Shown: in pieces, positions 10,408 through 18,486 of the stretch | How positions within the stretch are numbered: position 1 is the first letter of the stretch | How the letters are laid out: each line of letters opens with the position of its first letter | NCBI RefSeq assembly: GCF_036178145.1 | Contig: NZ_CP108067.1 | Coordinates: 4,216,001-4,280,000, forward strand | Origin: Streptomyces sp. NBC_00273 | Lineage (GTDB): Bacteria > Actinomycetota > Actinomycetes > Streptomycetales > Streptomycetaceae | Direction of reading: 5' to 3' | Length of the DNA stretch: 64,000 nt | Program-made: the position numbers and the translations under genes | Notes under the pieces: model-generated | What the model was told of the DNA's origin: nothing | Databases searched by the model: none | What the model saw: only the letters and a program-made list of their open reading frames with translations

Positions 10408-10455
10408 CAACGCGCGATGCCCGGCCGGACCCTTCCGGCCGGGCATCGCGCGTTG
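10408..10455. terminator. 21-bp perfect hairpin between greA and the ABC exporter
   Basis: CAACGCGCGATGCCCGGCCGG (10408-10428) pairs perfectly with 10435-10455 across a six-base loop, and flanking GACCGAC/GTCGGT can extend the stem. It sits between convergent genes, so it probably serves both directions. Confidence 0.88.
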
Positions 10456-10526
10456 CTGTCGGTACGGGCGTCCGGCGTGCCGGCGTCCCCGCGTCCGGCG
10501 TCCGGCGTCCAGCGCCCGTACGGGCC

Positions 10527-11402
10527 CTACGCGGTCGCCGAGCGGTACTTGCGCACCGACAGGGACCGGAAGACCACGACGATCAGCACCGACCAGAGGA
10601 TGGACGCCGTGATCGGGTGCTGCATGGGCCAGGCGTCCGGGACCGGATAGCCCTCCGGAAGGTTCCCGAAGAGCTCGCGGGCCGCCTGCACGGTGGCGCT
10701 GAACGGGTTCCACTCCGCGATGGTGCGCAGGAAGGGCGGCATGTTCTCGGCGGGGACGAAGGCGTTCGAGATGAACGTCAGCGGGAAGAGCCAGATCAGC
10801 CCGCCCGAGGTGGCCGCTTCGGGGGTGCGCACCGACAGCCCGATCAGGGCGCCGATCCAGGAGAAGGCGTAGCCGAGCAGGAGCAGCAGGCCGAAGCCGG
10901 CGAGGACCTCGCCGAGGCTGGTGTGGGTGCGCCAGCCGACGAGGAGGGCCACGATCGCCAGGATGATCAGGGTGAACGTGGTCTGGACGAGGTCGGCGAG
11001 GGTGCGGCCGGTGAGGACCGCGCCGCGCGCCATGGGCAGGGAGCGGAAGCGGTCGATCAGGCCCTTGTGCATGTCGTCCGCGATGCCCGCGCCCGCGCCG
11101 GCGGTGGCGAAGGTGACGGTCTGGGCGAAGATGCCGGCCATCAGGAACTCGCGGTAGGCGGCGGGTGAGGTGCTGCCGCCGACGCTGATCGAGCCGCCGA
11201 AGACGTAGCTGAACAAGACGACGAACATGACCGGCTGGATCACACCGAAGATGATCATCTCGGGGATCCGGGACATCCGGATCAGGTTGCGCTTGGCGAT
11301 CACGAGGGAGTCGTTCACGCTCTGGACGGCACCGCCGCGCGGACGCGGCGCCGCGAGTTCGCGGTTCGGGGAGGCGCCCGGGGTCGGGGAGGTGAGGGTC
11401 AC
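10527..11402 (-). CDS. ABC-2 type exporter permease (DrrB family)
   Basis: This 291-residue membrane protein has about six hydrophobic segments, with a cytoplasmic N-terminal tail (NDSLVIAKRNLIRMSRIPEM). The DrrB-type signature MAGIFAQTVTFATAGAGAGI is followed by MHKGLIDRFRSLPMARGAVL, the coupling-helix region seen in daunorubicin-type permeases. LIWLFPLTFISNAFVP matches the conserved block before the last segments. Its GTG start overlaps the ATPase stop codon (GTGA), so translation is coupled and the two form an exporter. The substrate is not evident; drugs, lipids or polyketides are typical of the family. Confidence 0.92.
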   Translation of the reverse strand: MTLTSPTPGASPNRELAAPRPRGGAVQSVNDSLVIAKRNLIRMSRIPEMIIFGVIQPVMFVVLFSYVFGGSISVGGSTSPAAYREFLMAGIFAQTVTFATAGAGAGIADDMHKGLIDRFRSLPMARGAVLTGRTLADLVQTTFTLIILAIVALLVGWRTHTSLGEVLAGFGLLLLLGYAFSWIGALIGLSVRTPEAATSGGLIWLFPLTFISNAFVPAENMPPFLRTIAEWNPFSATVQAARELFGNLPEGYPVPDAWPMQHPITASILWSVLIVVVFRSLSVRKYRSATA

Positions 11403-12433
11403 TTCGCCGCCTCCTTGCGGGCCGCCTTGCGGCCCTTGGTCCCGGGACCGGCCGGCGCGTCGCCGCTCTCGTCGCCGTTCTCGTCGGCGTCCCGTTCGGC
11501 GGCGTGCCCGGTCAGGGAGATGAACACGTCGTCGAGGGTGGGGCGGCGCAGGCCTATGTCGTCGATCTCGATGCCCCGGCCGTCGAGTTCGCGGATGACC
11601 TCGGCGAGCAGCTTGGCGCCGCCGGAGACGGGCACGGTCAGTTTGCGGGTGTGCTCCTCGACCGTGGCCTCGCCCTTGCCGAAGCCGGCGAGCACCTCGC
11701 GCGCGGTGGTGATGTGCTGCCGCTCGTGGACGACGACCTCCACGCGCTCGCCGCCGGTACGGGCCTTGAGCTGGTCGGAGGTGCCGCGGGCGATGACCTT
11801 GCCGTGGTCGACCACGCAGATGTCGTGCGCGAGGTGGTCGGCCTCCTCCAGGTACTGGGTGGTGAGGAGCAGGGTGGTGCCGCCGGCGACCAGTTCCTGG
11901 ATGATGCCCCACAGCTGCTGGCGGTTGCGGGGGTCGAGCCCGGTGGTCGGCTCGTCCATGAACATCACGGGCGGGCTGACGACGAGGGCGGCCGCGAGGT
12001 CCAGGCGCCTGCGCATGCCGCCGGAGTACGTCTTGGCCGTGCGGTCCGCGGCGTCGGAGAGGTTGAAGCGTTCGAGGAGTTCGGTGGCCCGGGCTTTGGC
12101 CGCCCTGGCCTTCATCTGGTAGAGCTGGCCGACCATCTGGAGGTTCTCGCGGCCGGTCAGGTACTCGTCGACGGCCGCGAACTGGCCGGAGAGGCCGATG
12201 GCGCGGCGGACTTCGTTGGGGTGCCTGAGCACGTCCACGCCGGCGACGACGGCCTTGCCGCTGTCGGGCCGCAGGAGCGTGGTCAGGACGCGTACGGTCG
12301 TGGTCTTGCCCGCACCGTTCGGGCCGAGCAGACCCAGGACGGTGCCTTCGGGAACGTCGAGGTCCACGCCGTCGAGAGCCCGTACGTCGCCGAAGGTCTT
12401 GACCAGACCTTCGGCGTAGATAGCGCCTGGCAT
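11399..12433 (-). CDS. ABC exporter ATPase (DrrA family)
   Basis: The 344-residue ATPase has Walker A GPNGAGKTTT (~37-46), Q-loop GLSGQFAAVDEYLT, signature YSGGMRRRLDLA, Walker B PPVMFMDEPTTGLD and an H-loop region LTTQYLEEADHLAHD. The C-terminal domain and the final LRRPTLDDVFISLTG block are those of DrrA-type exporters. It ends with an unusual Lys/Ala/Asp-rich tail (about 35 residues). ATG 12433 is preceded by GGGAGA. It is the first gene of a two-gene operon with the permease, energising export. Confidence 0.93.
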   Translation of the reverse strand: MPGAIYAEGLVKTFGDVRALDGVDLDVPEGTVLGLLGPNGAGKTTTVRVLTTLLRPDSGKAVVAGVDVLRHPNEVRRAIGLSGQFAAVDEYLTGRENLQMVGQLYQMKARAAKARATELLERFNLSDAADRTAKTYSGGMRRRLDLAAALVVSPPVMFMDEPTTGLDPRNRQQLWGIIQELVAGGTTLLLTTQYLEEADHLAHDICVVDHGKVIARGTSDQLKARTGGERVEVVVHERQHITTAREVLAGFGKGEATVEEHTRKLTVPVSGGAKLLAEVIRELDGRGIEIDDIGLRRPTLDDVFISLTGHAAERDADENGDESGDAPAGPGTKGRKAARKEAAK

Positions 12434-12636
12434 ATGGATTCTCCCAGTGAATCGGGCCAGTAGAATCAAGCTATTCAGGGCATTTCTACGCAAATCCTAT
12501 GGGTGCCGGGCAGGTCCTGCTCGGCCGAACGGGGGATGTCCGGGCGGTCGGATACGGCAGGCACGGCAAGGAAGGGCAGGGCAAGGCCGGGGACGACCGC
12601 GGACGCCGGACGCCGCGGACGGCCGGGGACGCCTCC

Positions 12637-13869
12637 CTAGCTCATCACCTTGTATCCCGCGCCGTGCAGGGAACGCGCGACTTCGGCGCAGTGCTCCGGA
12701 CCCTTCGTCTCCAGCTGCAGCTCCACCTCCACCTCCGTGAGCCCCAGCCGCGGGTCCGTCCGCACGTGGCTCACGTCCAACACGTTCGCATCCACCACTG
12801 ACAACACCGCCAGGAGCCCGGCCAGGGCCCCCGGCCGGTCGGCCACGCGCAGCCGCAGGGAGAGGTAGCGGCCCGCCGCGGCCATGCCGTGCCGCAGGAT
12901 CCGCTGGAGCAGCAGGGGATCGACGTTGCCGCCGGACAGGACGGCCACCACCGGGCCGCCGCCGTACAGTTCGGGCTCGCTGAGCAGGGCCGCCACCGTG
13001 CTGCACCCGGCCGGTTCGACCACCAGCTTGGCCCGCTCCAGGCAGAGCAGCAGGGCACTGGAGAGGGCGTCCTCGGAGACCGTGCGCACGTGGTCGACGA
13101 GCTCGCCGATGATGTTGAAGGGGACGTCTCCGGGGCGGCCGACCTTGATCCCGTCGGCCATCGTGTTCGGCTCGTCGATCGAGATCGGATGTCCGGCCTT
13201 GAGTGAGGGCGGATAGGCGGCCGCGCCCGCCGCCTGCACCCCGATGACCCGCACGTCCGGCCGCAGCGCCTTCACGGCGACCGCGACACCGGCCGCGAGT
13301 CCGCCGCCGCCGATCCCGACGAGGATGGTCCGCACCTCCGGACACTGCTCTAGGATCTCCAGGCCGACCGTCCCCTGGCCCGCGATGATGTCGCGGTGGT
13401 CGAAGGGGTGGATGAACACCGCGCCGGTGCGGTCCGCGTACTCCTGGGCGGCCAGGAAGGTCTCGTCGACGACCTGCCCGTGCAGGCGCACGTCGGCGCC
13501 GTACTCCTGGGTCGCGGCCACCTTCGGCAGCGGCGCCCCGACCGGCATGAACACGGTCGAGCGGACCCCGAGGAGGGAGGAGGCCAGCGCCACGCCCTGC
13601 GCGTGGTTGCCCGCGCTCGCGGCGACGACACCGGCGGCCCGCTGCTCGGGGCGCAGGCCGGCGATGCGCACGTAGGCGCCGCGGAGCTTGAAGGAACCGG
13701 TGCGCTGGAGGTTCTCGCACTTGAGGTGGACCGGGGAGCCGGTGAGTGCGGAGAGGTGCCGACTGCCCTCCATGGCGGTGACCCGCGAGACGCCGGACAG
13801 CATCTTCTGGGCCCCCCGGACGTCGTCGAGGATGACCTGGGGGACGGGCTGGGGCACGCGGTAGTTCAT
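12637..13869 (-). CDS. ilvA: Threonine ammonia-lyase (PLP enzyme with one ACT domain)
   Basis: This 410-residue enzyme deaminates threonine to 2-oxobutanoate, the first step to isoleucine and a source of propionyl units. The PLP lysine is in QRTGSFKLRGAYVR, the phosphate-binding loop is GIGGGGLAAG, and SAGNHAQG is the substrate loop. The C-terminal ~80 residues (SLRLRVADRPGALAGLLAVL) form a single ACT domain. The total length fits the shorter, single-ACT class. ATG 13869 gives MNYRVPQPVP; the ribosome-binding site is weak. It is divergent from a MarR regulator, with an inverted repeat between them. Confidence 0.95.
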   Translation of the reverse strand: MNYRVPQPVPQVILDDVRGAQKMLSGVSRVTAMEGSRHLSALTGSPVHLKCENLQRTGSFKLRGAYVRIAGLRPEQRAAGVVAASAGNHAQGVALASSLLGVRSTVFMPVGAPLPKVAATQEYGADVRLHGQVVDETFLAAQEYADRTGAVFIHPFDHRDIIAGQGTVGLEILEQCPEVRTILVGIGGGGLAAGVAVAVKALRPDVRVIGVQAAGAAAYPPSLKAGHPISIDEPNTMADGIKVGRPGDVPFNIIGELVDHVRTVSEDALSSALLLCLERAKLVVEPAGCSTVAALLSEPELYGGGPVVAVLSGGNVDPLLLQRILRHGMAAAGRYLSLRLRVADRPGALAGLLAVLSVVDANVLDVSHVRTDPRLGLTEVEVELQLETKGPEHCAEVARSLHGAGYKVMS

Positions 13870-13958
13870 GCCGCCAGTCTCGCAGGGCGTGCGGGAGGGG
13901 CGATATCTCGCCATCCGGGACACCCGCGGGGCGGGAGCCCCAACCGGCCGTACCAGTT

Positions 13959-13977
13959 CTCGTACGAGGCGTACGAG
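13959..13977. promoter_or_regulatory. Inverted repeat, candidate MarR operator
   Basis: CTCGTACG-AGG-CGTACGAG is an 8+8 bp perfect inverted repeat with a 3-base spacer in the ilvA/marR divergent gap, 66 bases before the MarR start. Length and symmetry suit a winged-helix dimer. Assignment to the adjacent regulator is inference. Confidence 0.5.
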
Positions 13978-14042
13978 CCGCCGCACGGCCGCGTACTCTG
14001 TCCCCCATCCTTGTCGGACCCACGCGAAGAGAGCCCACGGCC

Positions 14043-14564
14043 ATGCCTTCCACCTCGGCCAATTCCGATCTGCCCGCGGCGCCGGACGCGCCCGCCGGAG
14101 CCGGTCTCCTCGACGCGCTCCAGCACCAGGTGGCGGTCTTCGCCCGTCGTGCCGAGCAGACCCGTCTGGGCGGTGTGGGCCAGGCCCGCAACTCGATGGA
14201 CCGCGCCGCCTACCTGCTGCTGAACCGGCTCGACCTGGAGGGCCCGATGGGCGTGAAGGCGCTCGCCGGCGGCATGGGGATCGACTCCTCCACGGTGACC
14301 CGACAGGTCGCGCCGCTGGTCGACAGCGGTCTGGTCAAGCGGACCTCGCACCCCGAAGACGGGCGGGCCGTGGTGCTCGCACTGTCCCCGCGGGGGCTGG
14401 CCCGGCTGGAAGAGGTCCGCTCCTCGCGGCGCGAGCTGATGGCGCGGGTGACGGAGGGCTGGAGCGAGGGCGAGCGGGAGTCCTTCACCGGTCTGCTGAC
14501 GCGCTTCAACCTGTCGCTTTCGGAACTCATGGCGGCCGTGGCCGAAGCCGGTCCCGCCTCCTGA
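14043..14564 (+). CDS. MarR family transcriptional regulator
   Basis: The 173-residue product has a disordered N-terminal ~25 residues and then a winged helix-turn-helix. LEGPMGVKALAGGMGIDSST and VTRQVAPLVDSGLVKR form the HTH, and TSHPEDGRAVVLALSPRGLA is the beta-wing with the MarR DxRxxxLxLTxxG-like signature. Long terminal helices provide dimerisation. ATG 14043 has GAAGAGAG upstream. Being divergent from ilvA it may control itself, ilvA or both through the repeat at 13959-13977; the ligand is unknown. Confidence 0.92.
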   Translation: MPSTSANSDLPAAPDAPAGAGLLDALQHQVAVFARRAEQTRLGGVGQARNSMDRAAYLLLNRLDLEGPMGVKALAGGMGIDSSTVTRQVAPLVDSGLVKRTSHPEDGRAVVLALSPRGLARLEEVRSSRRELMARVTEGWSEGERESFTGLLTRFNLSLSELMAAVAEAGPAS

Positions 14565-14621
14565 GCGGAGTCCGTCCGGCCTCTTGACCTGAGCCGCCCC
14601 GCTGCCCGCACTATGTGGACT

Positions 14622-15044
14622 ATGCGGGTGGTTGATCAACAGGCGGGCTCCTACGGGGAGTTCGAAGCCTTCGTCGCGGGCGCGGCCGGGCGTCTCCTGC
14701 ACGTCGCGCTCCTGCTGACCGGTGAACCGGAGTCGGCCCGGCGGCTGCTGGCGGGCGCGCTGGCCCGTACGTACGCGAACTGGCGGCGCCTGCGCGGGGA
14801 CGACCCGTACGACTCCACCCGCCAGGAACTGTGCGCGGCCTTCGCCCGGACGGGCTGGCGCCATCACGGTGGCGCCGGGGTGCTGGCGCGGCTGAGCCCG
14901 CCGGAGCGGCTCGTCCTCGTCCTGCGGCTCTACGAAGGGGTCGCGGAGGAGGTCACGGCGGCGCAGCTCGGGATGCCGGTGGATCGGGTACGGATGCTGT
15001 GCAACCGGGCCGTGGCCACGCTGAGGAACCGGGAGGCGGCGTGA
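14622..15044 (+). CDS. Short SigE-family-like sigma factor, possibly degenerate
   Basis: The 140-residue product aligns in layout with Streptomyces SigE-family ECF-like factors such as SigQ in this window. FEAFVAGAAGRLLHVALLLT followed by GEPESARRLLAGALARTYANW is a region 2.1-2.2-like helix pair. LSPPERLVLVLRLYEG, then VTAAQLGMPVDRVRMLCNRA, form region 4 with a helix-turn-helix. The middle is shorter than usual and region 2.3/2.4 is poorly kept. It could be a working sigma factor, a degenerate one or a sigma-like regulator. The start is uncertain: ATG at 14622, ATG at 14613 or GTG at 14628, none with a clear ribosome-binding site. The next gene overlaps by four bases (GTGA). Confidence 0.7.
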   Translation: MRVVDQQAGSYGEFEAFVAGAAGRLLHVALLLTGEPESARRLLAGALARTYANWRRLRGDDPYDSTRQELCAAFARTGWRHHGGAGVLARLSPPERLVLVLRLYEGVAEEVTAAQLGMPVDRVRMLCNRAVATLRNREAA

Positions 15045-15295
15045 GCGGGCTCCCCGACCGGAAGGAAGCCCAGGTCAAACGGCTCCTGGAGGGACCGTAC
15101 CCGCCGGTGCCGGCGGGGCTCGCGGCGGGTGCCGCGGCTCGGGGCGATCGGCTCATGCGCCGGCGGCGGGTGCTGCGGAGGTTAGGCTGGGCCGTGCTCT
15201 TCGCTGCCGCGGTGGCCTTCGTGGTGTGGGCCTCCCTGACCCGCCCGTGGCTCACCCCGCCGAGCGAAGTCTCCCCACCCCTCCAGGGCTGGTAG
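15041..15295 (+). CDS. Tiny membrane protein overlapping the sigma-like gene
   Basis: The 84-residue product has a cytoplasmic head (LPDRKEAQVKRLLEGPYPPV), a basic stretch (RRRRVLRR), one membrane segment (LGWAVLFAAAVAFVVWASL, ~50-68) and a short Pro-rich external tail. GGGAGG lies just before the GTG start, which overlaps the upstream stop as GTGA, so the two are translationally coupled. In that position it may be a minimal anti-sigma-like or membrane tether for the sigma-like protein, but it has no zinc-binding anti-sigma motif. Confidence 0.7.
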   Translation: MSGLPDRKEAQVKRLLEGPYPPVPAGLAAGAAARGDRLMRRRRVLRRLGWAVLFAAAVAFVVWASLTRPWLTPPSEVSPPLQGW

Positions 15296-15408
15296 CCCCC
15301 ATCCTCCCCGGCTCCGCCGGCCCCCTCCCGGCACCGCCGAGCCCACTCCAGCCCCGCCGGCCCCACCCGGGCCCGGGCGCCCCCCTTCCCGGCACCGCCG
15401 AGCCCATT

Positions 15409-15456
15409 CCAGCCCCGCCGGCGTTTGAGGCGCGGAGTCTGGGGCCGAGCCCCAGG
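15409..15456 (+). repeat. Dispersed GC-rich intergenic repeat, copy A
   Basis: Core GCCCCGCCGGCGTTTGAGGC is followed by GCGGAGTCTGGGG and GAGCCCCAGG. The two halves can pair (CTGGGG/CCCCAG). The same core recurs at 15540, 41139 and 44383-44518, always between genes. Confidence 0.85.
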
Positions 15457-15539
15457 AAACCCGGCTCCGCCGGACCCACCCCAACTACGCGGCACCGTTT
15501 CCGGCTCCGCCGAACCCACCCGGCCCCGCCGAGCCCACT

Positions 15540-15587
15540 CCAGCCCCGCCGGCGTTTGAGGCGCGGAGTCTGGGGCTGAGCCCCAGG
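15540..15587 (+). repeat. Dispersed GC-rich intergenic repeat, copy B
   Basis: This copy is nearly identical to copy A over 48 bases, differing at one position in GGGGCTGAGCCCC. The surrounding CCGGCTCCGCCGG is also shared with copy A. Confidence 0.85.
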
Positions 15588-15697
15588 AAACCCGGCTCCG
15601 CCGGGCACCGGGCTCCGCCCGGACCCTCCCCCAGCTATTGCTGGGAGGTGCCCCCTGCTCAAACGCCGGCGAGGCTGAATATGCCGGCCCAGCCGAG

Positions 15698-15972
15698 GCT
15701 GGAAGCGGGCCCACGCAGCTGGCTACGGCTCGGCGCAACTGGAAGGGGTGCCACACAGTCGGAATCGCTCGGCGGAGCCGGAATGAGGGCGGCCAGCCGG
15801 AATCGGTGCGGCAGAGCCGGGAGGGGGGCGCCGGGCCCGGATGGGGGCGACGGAACCGGAAGGGGCCGCCGAGCCCGGAGGGGGGCGACGCAGGCGAAAG
15901 GGGCCGCCGGGCCCGGCACGGGGCGGCGGAGCTGGAGGGGGCCGCCGGGCCCGGGTGGGGCCCGGCGGGGGG
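15698..15972 (+). repeat. Degenerate tandem array of 19-21 bp units
   Basis: About fourteen units begin with GG(A/C)A..GGG and end in ...GGCGGAGCC or ...GCCGGGCCC. Examples are GGAAGGGGCCGCCGAGCCC and GGAGGGGGCCGCCGGGCCC. Divergence between units is high, so this is an old array. Confidence 0.65.
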
Positions 15973-15974
15973 GG

Positions 15975-17132
15975 CTAGCCCAGGGCCTGGGTCAGGTCCG
16001 CCACGAGGTCGTCGGCGTTCTCGATGCCGACCGACAGGCGGATCAGGTCCGCCGGGACCTCCAGCGCCGAGCCGGCCACCGACGCGTGCGTCATGCGGCC
16101 CGGGTGCTCGATCAGGGACTCGACGCCGCCCAGGGACTCGGCCAGGGTGAAGATCTTGGTGCGGCCGCAGACCGCGACGGCCTCTTCCTCGCCACCGGCG
16201 ACCTGGAAGGAGATCATGCCGCCGAAGTTGCGCATCTGCTTGGCCGCGACCTCGTGCCCCGGGTGCTCGGGCAGGCCCGGGTACAGGACGTTGGTGACCT
16301 TCGGGTGGCGCTTGAGCAGCTCGACGATCTTGCCCGCGTTCTCCGCGTGCCGGTCCATGCGCACGGCCAGGGTCTTGATGCCCCGCAGCACGACCCAGGA
16401 GTCGAACGGCCCGGCCACCGCGCCCATCGCGTTCTGGTGGTAGGCCAGCTCCTCGCCCAGCGCCGCGTCCGCGGCGACCAGCGCGCCGCCGACCACGTCG
16501 GAGTGCCCGCCCATGTACTTGGTCAGCGAGTGGACGACGACGTCCGCGCCCAGCGCCAGGGGCTGCTGGAGGTACGGCGAGGCGAAGGTGTTGTCCACGA
16601 CCAGCTTGGCGCCGGCCGAGCGCGCGATGTCGGCGACCACGGCGATGTCGGTGATGCCGAGCAGCGGGTTGGAGGGGGTCTCGACCCAGATGACCTTCGT
16701 CTTCGGGGTGAGGGCCGCCCGTACCGACTCGGGGTCGGAGGTGTCGGCCACCGACCACTCCACGCCCCAGCGGGAGACGACCTTCGCGAAGAGGCGGAAG
16801 GTTCCGCCATAGGCGTCGTTCGGGATGACCACGTGGTCGCCCGGGGCGAGCAGCGTGCGCAGCAGGCAGTCCTCGGCGGCGAGTCCGGACGCGAAGGCGA
16901 GACCGCGACGGCCGCCCTCCAGCGCCGCGAGGTTCTCCTCCAGCGCGGTCCGGGTCGGGTTGGCGCTGCGGCTGTACTCGTAGCCGCCGCGGAGCCCTCC
17001 GACGCCGTCCTGCTTGTAGGTGGAAACCTGGTAGATCGGGGGCACGACCGCGCCGGTCAGCGGGTCCGCCGTATTGCCCGCGTGGATCGCGCGGGTCTCG
17101 AAGCTCTGGTGCTCGTGGCTGTCGTCGCTCAT
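15975..17132 (-). CDS. metB: Cystathionine gamma-synthase
   Basis: This 385-residue enzyme of the Cys/Met PLP family begins with FETRAIHAGN and carries YEYSRSANPTRTALE, the conserved phosphate-binding tyrosine region. VDNTFASPYLQQPLALGADV is followed by SLTKYMGGHSDVVGG, which holds the PLP lysine. NPLLGITDI and SLGGVESLIEHP, then MTHASV, agree with gamma-synthase rather than gamma-lyase, although these are hard to separate by sequence. It would join O-acyl-homoserine to cysteine in transsulfuration toward methionine. Length is typical. The ATG at 17132 starts MSDDSHEHQSFETRAIHAGN. Confidence 0.93.
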   Translation of the reverse strand: MSDDSHEHQSFETRAIHAGNTADPLTGAVVPPIYQVSTYKQDGVGGLRGGYEYSRSANPTRTALEENLAALEGGRRGLAFASGLAAEDCLLRTLLAPGDHVVIPNDAYGGTFRLFAKVVSRWGVEWSVADTSDPESVRAALTPKTKVIWVETPSNPLLGITDIAVVADIARSAGAKLVVDNTFASPYLQQPLALGADVVVHSLTKYMGGHSDVVGGALVAADAALGEELAYHQNAMGAVAGPFDSWVVLRGIKTLAVRMDRHAENAGKIVELLKRHPKVTNVLYPGLPEHPGHEVAAKQMRNFGGMISFQVAGGEEEAVAVCGRTKIFTLAESLGGVESLIEHPGRMTHASVAGSALEVPADLIRLSVGIENADDLVADLTQALG

Positions 17133-17206
17133 GGTCCGATGCTATGCCCGCCCCGTGCCGGGCCCCCTATTGGCCTGCTCCCCCCTCGGTCTGGTTCGCT
17201 GGAGGC

Positions 17207-18313
17207 ATGGAGATTGTGTGGTTGGTGTTCGGGATGCTCATGATCGTGTTCGTGCTCAGTCCGTACCTACGGCGCCGGCGCGATGGCATCCGCCTGGTCG
17301 CGCCGGACAGCCCCGACGCCGCCGACCCGGCTAACTACGGATTCGACCGGGAGGAAGAGCTGGACATCCGCGTCCCCGGGCCCGACCAGGACCTGATGGC
17401 CGCCCTCGACAACGTGCGCCGCACCGGCGGGTGGCAGGCGGCCTCGCAGCTGCTCGCCGGGACCCCGCGGGAGGGCGAGCGGCGCTGGCAGCGCGTGCAG
17501 GCCTTCGGCGGGGCCGCGGCCCTGGAACTGCTGGCGCAGCCCGGGACGGGCGCTCAGTGGTTGAAGGCGTGGCGGCTGGAGGCGGAGGAGGACCCGGGCG
17601 GCGCGCAGGTGCACGCCGTGCTGCTGGTGCAGCAGGCGTGGCGGCGATCGGGCGGGGTCGGCTCGGAGGACCACCGGATCATCCTGGAGGAGGCCCGGGA
17701 AGCGTGCCGCAAGGCCGCGCTGCTGGCCCCGGAGGACCCGGTCCCGTACATCACCGAGCTGGCGATCGCGCGCGGACTGGCGTACCCGGAGGCGGAGTTC
17801 GACGAGCTGTGGGCGAAGGTCATCGACCGGGCCCCGGACCACATGGGCGCCCATCTCGCGGCGCTGCACTACTGGAGTGCGCAGTGGCACGGCTCGCGGG
17901 AGCAGGCCGACGCCTTCGCGCACGCGGCCGCGGCGCGCGCCCCGCAGGGATCGCTGCTGGCGGCCCTGCCGATGTTCGCGCTGCGCGAGAACCAGCCGGA
18001 CATCGTGCTGAGCACGAACTTCTACCGGGGCGCGGTCGTCACGCGGGCGGTGGAGGGCGCGCTGTACGCGGTGCACACGGCGCGGCAGGACGACCCGATG
18101 GTGGCGCACGTGCGGCACATGCTGCTGATGTTCCTGGTCTGCATGGAGCGGTGGGCGGAGGCCATGGAGCAGGTGCGGCACGTGGACGGGTACGTGGGCG
18201 CGCTGCCGTGGTCGGAGGCGGCGAACCCGGCCGCCTCGTACGCGGTGTACCGGGCGTTGGCGGTGGCGGGGTACGAGGCGAACGGCGGGTCGCCGGCGAC
18301 GCTGGCGCAGTAG
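17207..18313 (+). CDS. Single-pass membrane protein, paralogue of the protein at 20082
   Basis: The 368-residue product has one N-terminal membrane segment (WLVFGMLMIVFVLSPYL) ending in RRRR, and a long helical cytoplasmic domain. Its C-terminal half matches the 386-residue protein at 20082-21242: VPYITELAIARGLAY against VPYMVEQSISQGLGY, LHYWSAQWHGSREQA against MQYWSQKWRGSHETA, and VRHVDGYVGALPW against FRHIDGHIGAMPW. The repeated helix pattern suggests TPR/SEL1-like scaffolding; no catalytic motif is seen. ATG 17207 has GGAGG only one base away, so GTG 17216 may be the real start. Function unknown; the M48 peptidase lies between the two paralogues. Confidence 0.82.
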   Translation: MEIVWLVFGMLMIVFVLSPYLRRRRDGIRLVAPDSPDAADPANYGFDREEELDIRVPGPDQDLMAALDNVRRTGGWQAASQLLAGTPREGERRWQRVQAFGGAAALELLAQPGTGAQWLKAWRLEAEEDPGGAQVHAVLLVQQAWRRSGGVGSEDHRIILEEAREACRKAALLAPEDPVPYITELAIARGLAYPEAEFDELWAKVIDRAPDHMGAHLAALHYWSAQWHGSREQADAFAHAAAARAPQGSLLAALPMFALRENQPDIVLSTNFYRGAVVTRAVEGALYAVHTARQDDPMVAHVRHMLLMFLVCMERWAEAMEQVRHVDGYVGALPWSEAANPAASYAVYRALAVAGYEANGGSPATLAQ

Positions 18314-18363
18314 CGTCCGGACGGGTCGCGGAGTGCCCCGCCGCGCCCCCACCCCACGGGATG

Positions 18364-18379
18364 GGCCGAAGCTTCGGCC
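18364..18379. promoter_or_regulatory. 16-bp perfect palindrome upstream of the M48 peptidase gene
   Basis: GGCCGAAGCTTCGGCC is a perfect palindrome 51 bases after one gene and 108 bases before the next. It could be an operator or a short terminator. An A/T-richer stretch (AATAAAGTTG) follows, which might hold promoter elements. Confidence 0.45.
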
Positions 18380-18486
18380 AATAAAGTTGCCGTAAGTAAT
18401 CACAGGCCGCATGATGCGGCGGTGGCGGCCTTCTGCCCTGCCACCTGCTTCAGCACCATCTTCATCCCGTGGGGGGATCTGTCCAT

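Larger units (their letters stand above)
15296..15974. repeat. Repeat-dense convergent gap, no gene seen
   Basis: About 680 bases between a rightward and a leftward gene consist mostly of repeats. Two copies of a dispersed element lie at 15409-15456 and 15540-15587. A hairpin element CTCCCCCAGCTATTGCTGGG starts near 15627, followed by an inverted partial copy of the dispersed element (~15656-15675). A degenerate 19-21 bp tandem array runs from ~15698 to 15972. Confidence 0.75.

Noticed and set aside
12440..12500. Promoter for the ABC exporter from an A/T-rich patch
   Set aside because: The patch is suggestive, but no hexamer pair with good spacing could be fixed with confidence.
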